Origin: Gemmatimonadota bacterium
GTDB lineage: Bacteria; Gemmatimonadota; Gemmatimonadetes; Longimicrobiales; Gaopeijiaceae
DNA length: 64,000 nucleotides
Direction of reading: 5' to 3'
Assembly: GCA_022825135.1 (NCBI GenBank)
Contig: JAJDYN010000011.1
Location: 62,001-126,000 of the forward strand
Below the pieces are notes generated by a model. The model saw nothing but the letters and a program-made list of their open reading frames with translations, was not told the origin of the DNA and did not search any database. Below, piece after piece: positions 15,119 through 24,174 of this stretch (positions are counted from its first letter, which is position 1; each line of letters starts with the position of its first letter). A program made the translations under genes and the position numbers.

Positions 15119-16206
15119 CTCATCCCGGCCGAGGCCCGCGCACCGGATCCCGCGCGCTCCGCCTCCTCCACCAGCCGGGCGATCAGCGCCTCGCCGTCCG
15201 GCAGCCGATTCGCCAACTCGTCCCAGATGCGCGGGCGCACCGCTGGAGCGAACGGCCCCAGGTCCGGGCGCGAGACCTCCACGCCCGCGGCCCGCATCTG
15301 CTCGATGGCCTCCGCCTCCATCCGGCGCGCCTCTTCGCTCTGGTACGCGAGCGCATCCGCCGCGGAGCGATCGACCGTCTCCCGGATGTCCTCGGGCAGG
15401 GCCCGGTAGAACGGTTCGTTGACCAGGAGCGTGATCGGGTTGTAGGTGATGGACGTGAAGCTGTAGAACCGGGCCACCTCGTGGAGCCGGCTGCTCACGA
15501 ACCCGATGGCGTTCGCCTCGCCGCCGTCGATCACGCCCTGCTGCAGCGCGGAGTAGACCTCGCCGTAGTTCATCGGGGTCGCCTGGACGCCGAGTGCGGA
15601 ATAGGCCGCCAGATACGTCGCGTTCTGCAGGACCCTGAGTTTCAGTCCGGCGAGATCCACGGGCGTCTCAACGGGCCGGCGCCGGTTGTACACATGGCGG
15701 AACCCGTAGTCGAGGAAGCCCAGCGAGCGGACCCCCGTGCGCTCCAGCAGCAGCTCGCGCCACCAGTCCCCGACGGGACCGTTCATCACCGCGAGCCCGT
15801 GATCCCGGTCCTGGAAGAGGAACGGCAGGTCGAACATCTGCCCTTCGGGCACCCAGCCCGAGAGCACGGGCGTGCCCGTGATGGCCATGTGCACCGCACC
15901 GACCTGGATCTGCTCGAAGGCTACACGCTCGCCCCCGAGCTGTCCCGATGGATAGATGACGACCCGGAAGCGCCCATCGGTGCGCTCGAGCATGAGGGCC
16001 CGGAAGCGCTCCGCCAGGAGATGGAACTCCGAATTGGTCGAGAGCACGTGGGAGAAGCGGACCTCCCAGGTGGGCGCGTCACCCGGGACCTGATTGCCGG
16101 ACTCGTCCGGTCCGGCGCTTCGACACGACACCACCAGGAGCATCGCCACAGCAGCCGGCAGCCCGTGAACAGGCCGAGGCAAGGGCCTTGGCCGAGCCGA
16201 CAACAT
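15115..16206 (-). CDS. dctP: TRAP transporter substrate-binding lipoprotein DctP
   Basis: The 363-residue protein starts at the ATG at 16206 (MLSARPRPLP), giving a short signal with lipobox VVSC, so it is probably a lipid-anchored periplasmic receptor. Typical DctP features are WEVRFSHVLSTNSEFHLLAERF, RFRVVIYPSGQLGGERVAFEQIQVGAVHMAI and LKLRVLQNATYLAAYSALGVQATPMNYGEVYSALQQGVIDGGE. The Arg in LKLRVLQN is the usual carboxylate anchor, which suggests an acidic ligand. The gene opens the operon dctP-alkD-dctQ-dctM, and repeated GCAAC/GTTGC elements lie just upstream. Confidence 0.92.
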   Translation of the reverse strand: MLSARPRPLPRPVHGLPAAVAMLLVVSCRSAGPDESGNQVPGDAPTWEVRFSHVLSTNSEFHLLAERFRALMLERTDGRFRVVIYPSGQLGGERVAFEQIQVGAVHMAITGTPVLSGWVPEGQMFDLPFLFQDRDHGLAVMNGPVGDWWRELLLERTGVRSLGFLDYGFRHVYNRRRPVETPVDLAGLKLRVLQNATYLAAYSALGVQATPMNYGEVYSALQQGVIDGGEANAIGFVSSRLHEVARFYSFTSITYNPITLLVNEPFYRALPEDIRETVDRSAADALAYQSEEARRMEAEAIEQMRAAGVEVSRPDLGPFAPAVRPRIWDELANRLPDGEALIARLVEEAERAGSGARASAGMR

Positions 16207-16231
16207 CTTGCCGATGGACCCTCTGCGGCGT

Positions 16232-16280
16232 GTTGCAAACGCGAAAATGCAACAAAATGTTGCTTTTGCTGAAATGCAAC
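16232..16280. promoter_or_regulatory. Four GTTGC/GCAAC half-sites upstream of dctP
   Basis: The 49 bases contain GTTGC at 16232, GCAAC at 16249, GTTGC at 16259 and GCAAC at 16276. The two central copies form a perfect inverted repeat, GCAAC-N5-GTTGC, and the stretch is conspicuously AT-rich against its neighbours. It sits 26-74 bp upstream of the dctP start, so it is a likely operator and promoter region for the TRAP genes. The regulator is not encoded in this window as far as I can see. Confidence 0.55.
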
Positions 16281-16340
16281 ACCGTGCAGAGGGTCTGGTC
16301 CGTCGATGCACCGAGCCGCGTACCAACCCCCTGCGCACCC

Positions 16341-17096
16341 TCAGATCAACTGCCCGGCATCAACGAACAGGCTGGTCCCGGTCACGAGGCGCGCTTCGTC
16401 GCCCGACGCGAGGAACACGACCGCCCCCACCACGTCGTCCGGAGTGCCGATCACCCCGAGCGGAATGCGCGCGAGGCGCCCCTCCCGGAATTCGTCCCGT
16501 GCGATGTCGGCCCGATTCAGGTCCGTCTCGATGAGCCCAGGCGCGATGGCGTTCACCCGGATTGCGTGCGGAGCGAGTTCGAGCGCCATCTGCTTCGTCA
16601 GCATCCCGACCCCCGCCTTCGACACGCAGTAGTGGGTGAGGTTCGGGCCGGCCGCCGCCTGCCCGGCCGAGGACACGTTGACGATCGTGCCCCGGGTCCC
16701 GGCCTCGACCATGCGGCGCGCCACCGCCTGCCCGACCAGGAAGTACCCCTTCAGGTTGACGTCCAGGATGGCGTCCCATTCCTCCTCGCCGATCTCGAGG
16801 AAGGGCGTGCGCTTCAGGATGCCGGCGTTGTTGATCAGGATGTCGATGCCGCCCAGGAAGTCGTGCGCCCCGGCGACGAAGCGCGCGACATTCGAACTCG
16901 AAGCCGTGGATCCCTGCACGGCAACCGCGCGCCGCCCCATGCGCTCGATCTCGCGGACGGCGCTCTCCGCGTCCGCATGACTCCGCCGATAGTTGACCGC
17001 TACATCCGCGCCCTCGCGCGCCAGTCCGAGGGCGATGGCCCGGCCGATGCCCCGGGACCCGCCGGTGACCAGAGCACACCTGCCTTCAAGACGCAT
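16341..17096 (-). CDS. SDR-family oxidoreductase (FabG or gluconate-dehydrogenase-like)
   Basis: The 251-residue protein is a classical short-chain dehydrogenase. It has the NAD(P) site TGGSRGIG, the NNAG motif (INNAGILKRT), a catalytic Ser in NVSSAGQ, and Tyr-x-x-x-Lys in HYCVSKAG. The start is the ATG at 17096 (MRLEGRCALVTGG). Many relatives are annotated 3-oxoacyl reductase, but those next to TRAP transporters often oxidise sugar acids or alcohols imported by that system. It lies upstream of dctP on the same strand, separated by the GCAAC region, and 45 bp downstream of katG. Confidence 0.88.
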   Translation of the reverse strand: MRLEGRCALVTGGSRGIGRAIALGLAREGADVAVNYRRSHADAESAVREIERMGRRAVAVQGSTASSSNVARFVAGAHDFLGGIDILINNAGILKRTPFLEIGEEEWDAILDVNLKGYFLVGQAVARRMVEAGTRGTIVNVSSAGQAAAGPNLTHYCVSKAGVGMLTKQMALELAPHAIRVNAIAPGLIETDLNRADIARDEFREGRLARIPLGVIGTPDDVVGAVVFLASGDEARLVTGTSLFVDAGQLI

Positions 17097-17141
17097 GGAG
17101 AGTCCGGGCTCGGGCGAGCCCCCGGCCCCGCCGGTCAACAA

Positions 17142-19361
<2,220 letters not shown>

Positions 19362-19408
19362 CTATAGTATCGGATGCGGCAGGTCCATTCCCTATCGCGG
19401 AGCGATCC

Positions 19409-21025
19409 ATGAGGCCTTCGGTTCGAGCTGTAATCGCCTGTGTTCCGGCGTTCCTCACCCCCATGACGGTTCCGCTTGAACCGGTGGGCGCGCGGGTGTT
19501 GACCGCCCAGTCCTTTCCCTCCGACGACCCGGTCATCCGGGCGATCTGGGAGGAGGGCGTCGAGCGCTCCGAGGTCTACGAGCTCGGCCAGGTGATGATG
19601 GACTCCATCGGGCCGAGACTCACCGGCTCGCCCGCCATGGCCGGCGCCAACGACTGGGCGCTCGCGAAGTACGCGGAGTGGGGCATCGATGCCTACAAGG
19701 AGCAGTACGGGACGTGGCGCGGGTGGGAGCGGGGGATCAACCACATCGATCTCATCGCCCCGCGCGTGCGCTCGCTCGAAGGCACGGCCGCCGCGTGGAG
19801 CCCGGCCACGGACGGGCCGGTCGAGGGGGAGGTGGTGATCCTGCCCGACGCGGGCAGCCTCGGCGCCTTCGAGGCAGCGCTGCCGGAACTGCGCGGCAGG
19901 TTCGTCCTCATCTCGCGCCCGGAGCCGAGTTGCCGCTCGCCGGAGAACCTGGAGTGGTTCTCGCGGCCCGAGACGGTGGCGCGCATGGCGGCGGAGCGCG
20001 AGCGCACGATCGCGGAGTGGAGCGAACGCGTGGGGAACACGGGGTTCGACGCGCGCTCGCTGCCGGAAGCGCTGAACACGGCCGGACCCGCCGGGATCAT
20101 CCGCTCGCAGTGGTCCGAGGGCTGGGGCGTCGCCAAGATCTTCGGCACCCGCGCGGACCGGGCGCCGGTGCTGGACCTGAGCTGCGAGGCGTACGGGCTC
20201 CTGTACCGGCTGGCCGAGAACGATCAGGGGCCGGTGCTGCGGGTCGACGTCCAGACCCGTTTCCTGGGAGAGGTGCCGGTCTTCAACGCCTTCGCCGTGA
20301 TTCCCGGGACCGCCGAACCCGAGGAGTACGTCATCCTCGGAGGCCACTTCGACTCCTGGGACGGCTCCGACGGCGCGCTCGACAACGGCACCGGCGCGGT
20401 CGCCGTCATGGAGGCGATGCGCATTCTGAAGAGCGCGGTTCCCAGCCCGCGGCGCACGATCATCGGCGCCCTCTGGAACGGCGAGGAGCAGGGCCTGAAC
20501 GGCTCGCGCGCCTTCGTCGAGGACAACCCGGAGATCCTCGAGCGCACGCACACGGTGTTCAACGTCGACCACGGAAACGGGCCGGTCACCTTCATCCCCA
20601 TGCAGGGGTTCGCCGGGGCCGCGGCGCGCTTCGGCGAGTGGCTGGCGCAGATCCCCGCGGAGCTGTCGGACCTGGTCACGCTCGAGATCCCGGGAATGCC
20701 CGAATCCGGCGGGACCGACCACGCTTCCTTCCTGTGCGCGGGGGTACCGGCCTTCAGCTTCCACGTGGGCGACGGGCGCAGCGAGAGGTCCATCGCCGAC
20801 AACCGCTGGGACACGAGCATCTACACCTGGCACACCAACCGCGACACCTTCGACAAGATCGTCTTCGAGGACCTGCGCGACGACGCGGTCATGACCGCGC
20901 TGTTCGCCTATCTGGCCTCGGAGGATCCGGAGATGATGCCGCGCGACCGGCGGGCGATGCCGGAGGGCTCCGAGTGGCCGGAGTGCCGCCCGCCGGCACG
21001 GAGTTCAGGGGTGAGCAACCGGTAG
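19409..21025 (+). CDS. Secreted M28-family zinc aminopeptidase
   Basis: The 538-residue protein begins at the ATG at 19409 and has a signal peptide of about 33 residues. After a protease-associated-like region (residues about 100-280) comes the M28 catalytic domain: GGHFDSWD (His313), GALDNGTG (Asp325, bridging), NGEEQGLNGS (Glu359/360, with one Glu as general base) and a late His in GGTDHASF. These residues bind two zinc ions. Relatives release N-terminal amino acids from peptides outside the cytoplasm or hydrolyse dipeptides. It fits the general proteolytic theme of this genome. It is divergent from katG. Confidence 0.92.
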   Translation: MRPSVRAVIACVPAFLTPMTVPLEPVGARVLTAQSFPSDDPVIRAIWEEGVERSEVYELGQVMMDSIGPRLTGSPAMAGANDWALAKYAEWGIDAYKEQYGTWRGWERGINHIDLIAPRVRSLEGTAAAWSPATDGPVEGEVVILPDAGSLGAFEAALPELRGRFVLISRPEPSCRSPENLEWFSRPETVARMAAERERTIAEWSERVGNTGFDARSLPEALNTAGPAGIIRSQWSEGWGVAKIFGTRADRAPVLDLSCEAYGLLYRLAENDQGPVLRVDVQTRFLGEVPVFNAFAVIPGTAEPEEYVILGGHFDSWDGSDGALDNGTGAVAVMEAMRILKSAVPSPRRTIIGALWNGEEQGLNGSRAFVEDNPEILERTHTVFNVDHGNGPVTFIPMQGFAGAAARFGEWLAQIPAELSDLVTLEIPGMPESGGTDHASFLCAGVPAFSFHVGDGRSERSIADNRWDTSIYTWHTNRDTFDKIVFEDLRDDAVMTALFAYLASEDPEMMPRDRRAMPEGSEWPECRPPARSSGVSNR

Positions 21026-21853
21026 CTACTCCCGCCCCATGTCCTCCGGCTCGGAGTGTACCGCGAAGGCCGCTCCCTGCGCGTCCAGGCACTGGGCTAT
21101 GAACCCGCCCCCCGGCACCTCCATGGGTCCGTTGAGCACCTTCCCGCCCAGTTCAGCGACCTTCTTCGCCGCGGCGAAGGCATCCGGCACCCGGACGTAG
21201 TTGAGCCACGCGGACACGGGCATCTCGGGAGGCCGGTTGTAGAAGCCGCCCAGCGGATGCGCGCCGCGATGGAACATCTGGTAGATGCCCGCCTCCCCCA
21301 TGTCCATCCGGTCCGCTTCCTGCCAGCCGAACAGCTCCGAATAGAATGCCCAGGCGGCCTCCCAGTCGGTGGTCGCCAGCTCGCGCCAGGAGAACTCGCC
21401 CGGTTGCGCCAATTCGTCGTGCCCCGGCGTCACGTCGGTGGGCTGATACGCGACGAAGACCGCGTCCAGCGGATCCTTGAGCACGGCCATGCGTCCGACC
21501 TGGTCCACATCGACCATCTCCAGGACGCTCCCGCCCAGGCTCTCGGCCTGCGCCGCGCACGCGTCGGCGTCCGGGGTCGACACGTACAGCAGCCAGTGCG
21601 GCGGCACGCCCGCGCTCGTGAGATGCTCCGGGAGTTCCATCATCCCGCCGACCGGCACGCCCTGGTTCATCCACAGATGATACGGGGTCTCGGTCTCGCC
21701 TTCGCCCCACTCGCCCGTGCCCCAGCCGATCACTTCACCATAGAAGGCGGCCGCGGCTTCGGGGTCGCTGGTGAGCAGTTCGTGCCAGCAGAATCGACCG
21801 GTGGGGGTGGTCGCCGTGCTCTCGGCGGGTGTCGCGGCTGCGGTGTCGGACAT
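21026..21853 (-). CDS. Two-domain VOC (glyoxalase-fold) protein
   Basis: The 275-residue protein contains two vicinal-oxygen-chelate domains, about 18-130 (FCWHELLTSDPEAAAAFYGEVIGW) and 150-265 (FSWRELATTDWEAAWAFYSELFGW). Each opens with the family's typical WxEL...D...A..FY..LFGW strand-helix. VOC proteins bind metal and catalyse varied reactions on small molecules; this type is often annotated 27-kDa antigen or glyoxalase-like, without a proven substrate. The ATG at 21853 (MSDTAAATPAEST) was chosen because the preceding frame has no matching sequence. Confidence 0.88.
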   Translation of the reverse strand: MSDTAAATPAESTATTPTGRFCWHELLTSDPEAAAAFYGEVIGWGTGEWGEGETETPYHLWMNQGVPVGGMMELPEHLTSAGVPPHWLLYVSTPDADACAAQAESLGGSVLEMVDVDQVGRMAVLKDPLDAVFVAYQPTDVTPGHDELAQPGEFSWRELATTDWEAAWAFYSELFGWQEADRMDMGEAGIYQMFHRGAHPLGGFYNRPPEMPVSAWLNYVRVPDAFAAAKKVAELGGKVLNGPMEVPGGGFIAQCLDAQGAAFAVHSEPEDMGRE

Positions 21854-22103
21854 GACGGGATTCCTCTCGGGATGTCGGGGGTGGATGTCGGGATCGGGAA
21901 GCCGGCTCTCGCGCGGCTCGATCGTTGACTCGATTATCGGGCTCAACAATCTTGCCTCGATCCTACGTCGATTCAACGGGCGCGTTTCGCGACCCGCAAG
22001 ACGCCAGCCGCAGCCCGCGCAACATCGGCCGCAAGACACGAGACGACGCAGGCCGCGACCCGATACGCCGCGACGCGGCTCAACCACGAAAGGTGACGAC
22101 TTC

Positions 22104-22577
22104 ATGACACCCATCCGCGTGGGCGCCGATGCGCCCGATTTCACCGTGTTCGCGCCTCCCGGCGAGGCGGATTTCACGCTTTCCGAGCACCGGGGCCGGC
22201 CCGTCGTGCTCATGTTCGTGCCGCTGGCCTTCACCAGCACCTGCACGGCCGAGTTCTGCCACGTCGCCGAGCACTGGGGTCAGTGGGGCGAGCTGGGCGC
22301 CGACGTCGTCGGCATCAGCGTGGATTCCCCCTTCGTAAATCAGAAGTGGGGCGAGGAGATGGGAGCGCCATTTCGCATCCTCTCGGATTTCAACAAGGAA
22401 GCCGTGGCCGCATATGGGGTCCTGCAGGACGAGCTCATCGGGTTGCGCGGCGTGGCCCGCCGCTCGGTCTTCGTCGTCGACGGGGAGGGGCGCGTCACCT
22501 ATGCCTGGGTTGCGGAGAATCCGGGGGTGCTGCCGCACTTTGACGAGATCGTCGAGGCCGTGCAGGCGGTCGCGTAA
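22104..22577 (+). CDS. Peroxiredoxin (AhpE/BCP-like)
   Basis: The 157-residue thioredoxin-fold protein has APDFTVFAPPGE, VVLMFVPLAFTSTCTAEFCHV and GISVDSPF, the usual peroxiredoxin pattern. In FTSTCTAEFC the first Cys is the peroxidatic cysteine and the second lies four residues on, a spacing seen in AhpE- and BCP-like families. It reduces hydrogen peroxide or organic peroxides in the cytoplasm. An AAGGTGA site precedes the ATG at 22104. It is monocistronic as far as visible. Confidence 0.9.
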   Translation: MTPIRVGADAPDFTVFAPPGEADFTLSEHRGRPVVLMFVPLAFTSTCTAEFCHVAEHWGQWGELGADVVGISVDSPFVNQKWGEEMGAPFRILSDFNKEAVAAYGVLQDELIGLRGVARRSVFVVDGEGRVTYAWVAENPGVLPHFDEIVEAVQAVA

Positions 22578-22775
22578 ACGGCTGCCGACGGGTCGGGAGG
22601 CGATGCTCCCGGCCGCCACATCCATGCGTGTCACGGGCGCGGTCGGCTCTGACGCGATTTCAGCGGTAAGGCCGCCCCGGTTGTCCATTCGGGGGAGGGC
22701 CCGCGCCCCAATGCCCAGGCGTCTGGCCGCGAAGCAGGCAACGTCCGCAACACAAGCGATTTCCAGGAGAGGAAG

Positions 22776-23729
22776 ATGACGCTCACACGACGCGACTGGC
22801 TCAGGCTCACGGCGGGCGGCGGTGCCGCGCTCGCACTCACCCCCGACCTGCTGGCGTCGCTGGCGCGCCAGGAAGTGATGGCACGCGCCATTCCGGGCAC
22901 CGACGAGACGCTCCCGGTGGTGGGGCTCGGAAGTTCGGCCACCTTCTCGCGCGTGGCGCGCAGCGAGGACGTGAGCGCGATCGGCGCCGTGCTGCAGACC
23001 TTCGTGGACAACGGCGGCACGGTGTTCGACACCGCGCCCGGATACGGGGCCTCCGAGCAGGTGGCCGGCGACGTCGCCAACGATCTCGGCATCCAGGAGC
23101 GGATCTTCTGGGCCACCAAGGTCAACGTCGCCGGACGCGGCGGCGGCGGAGCCGATCCGGCGGCGGCGCGCGCGCAGATCCAGCGCTCCTTCGACCGCTT
23201 TCAGCTGCCGGTCATCGACCTGATCCAGGTCCACAACCTGGGCGACCCGCCCACCCAGCTCGGCATCCTCGCGGAGGAAAAGGCGGCGGGCCGGGTGCGC
23301 TACACCGGCATCACCAGCACCAGCGAGCGGCGCTATCCGGACCTCGCGGCGGTCATGCGCAATGAGCCCATCGACTTCATCGGCGTGGACTACGCGGTGG
23401 ACAACCGTGCCTCCGCCGACATGATCCTGCCGCTCGCGCAGGAGCTCGGCATCGGCGTGCTCGTCTACGCCCCCTTCGGCCGCACCCGCCTCTGGAACCG
23501 GGTGAGCGGGCGCGACGTGCCCGAGTGGGCAGGTGAGTTCGACGCCCACAGCTGGGCACAGTTCTTCCTCAAGTTCGTGGTCGCGCACCCGGCGGTGACC
23601 TGCGTCACCCCCGCCACCAGCCGCCCCGAGCACATGATCGACAACCTGGGCGGCGGCATGGGCGGGCTCCCGGACGAGAGCCAGCTCGAGCGCATGGTCC
23701 AGCTGGTGGAGGATCTGCCGCCGGCCTGA
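22776..23729 (+). CDS. Tat-exported aldo/keto reductase
   Basis: The 317-residue protein begins with a twin-arginine signal (TRRDWLRLTAGGGAALAL), so it should be folded before export to the periplasm. The remainder is an aldo/keto reductase barrel: VVGLGSSATFS, TVFDTAPGYGASEQ (Asp and Tyr of the active site), FWATKVN (Lys) and DLIQVHNLG (His). AKRs reduce carbonyls with NADPH, which is not normally available in the periplasm, so the true donor or reaction is unclear. A GGAGAGGA site lies ahead of the ATG. It stands alone between a peroxiredoxin and a HicB-like gene. Confidence 0.88.
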   Translation: MTLTRRDWLRLTAGGGAALALTPDLLASLARQEVMARAIPGTDETLPVVGLGSSATFSRVARSEDVSAIGAVLQTFVDNGGTVFDTAPGYGASEQVAGDVANDLGIQERIFWATKVNVAGRGGGGADPAAARAQIQRSFDRFQLPVIDLIQVHNLGDPPTQLGILAEEKAAGRVRYTGITSTSERRYPDLAAVMRNEPIDFIGVDYAVDNRASADMILPLAQELGIGVLVYAPFGRTRLWNRVSGRDVPEWAGEFDAHSWAQFFLKFVVAHPAVTCVTPATSRPEHMIDNLGGGMGGLPDESQLERMVQLVEDLPPA

Positions 23730-23765
23730 CGCGGGTAGACAAGGCGGAGTCCTCTGAATGCCGGT

Positions 23766-23787
23766 CCGGGGCCGACGGTGGCCCCGG
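23766..23787 (+). terminator. GC-rich hairpin after the aldo/keto reductase
   Basis: CCGGGGCC and GGCCCCGG form a perfect 8-bp stem around a 6-base loop, 36 bp past the stop of the aldo/keto reductase. There is no T-tract, so it is at most a weak or factor-assisted terminator. Confidence 0.35.
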
Positions 23788-23931
23788 GGGGCATCCTCCG
23801 TCTCGTATCGGTGCGGGGGGTCCATGCCCAAGTGGCCGCACGCCGACGCCGACCGCGAGTCCGTTTTGGCTATGGATTCGCCCGCCTATCCTGCCGATCA
23901 TCGTGGGCAACGGGACTTGGGGACGACCTGG

Positions 23932-24147
23932 ATGATGCATAAGTACGAGATCATTCTGTACTGGAGCGAGGTCGACCGCGCGTTTGTAGCCGAGGTCCCC
24001 GAGTTGCCCGGCTGCATGGCCCACGGAGACACACAGCCAGCCGCTCTCGAGAACATCACGAGAGCGATGGATCTCTGGATCGATACCGCCAGGGAATATG
24101 GAGATCCGATCCCGGAACCCAGGGGAAGGCGTCTGATGCCGGCGTGA
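23932..24147 (+). CDS. HicB-like (UPF0150) protein, no HicA seen
   Basis: The 71-residue protein has the HicB fold signature: HKYEIILYWSEVDRAFVAEVPELPGCMAHGDTQPAALENITRAMDLWIDTA. HicB antitoxins usually follow a hicA gene for a small double-stranded-RNA-binding toxin, but the 200 bases upstream contain no HicA-like frame. It is also short, lacking the C-terminal DNA-binding domain of full HicB. Orphan members of this family are common and may have no toxin. A weak GGGGA precedes the ATG-ATG at 23932. Confidence 0.75.
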   Translation: MMHKYEIILYWSEVDRAFVAEVPELPGCMAHGDTQPAALENITRAMDLWIDTAREYGDPIPEPRGRRLMPA

Positions 24148-24174
24148 GCAAGCGTCCGGTGTCCGGCGTCGAAG

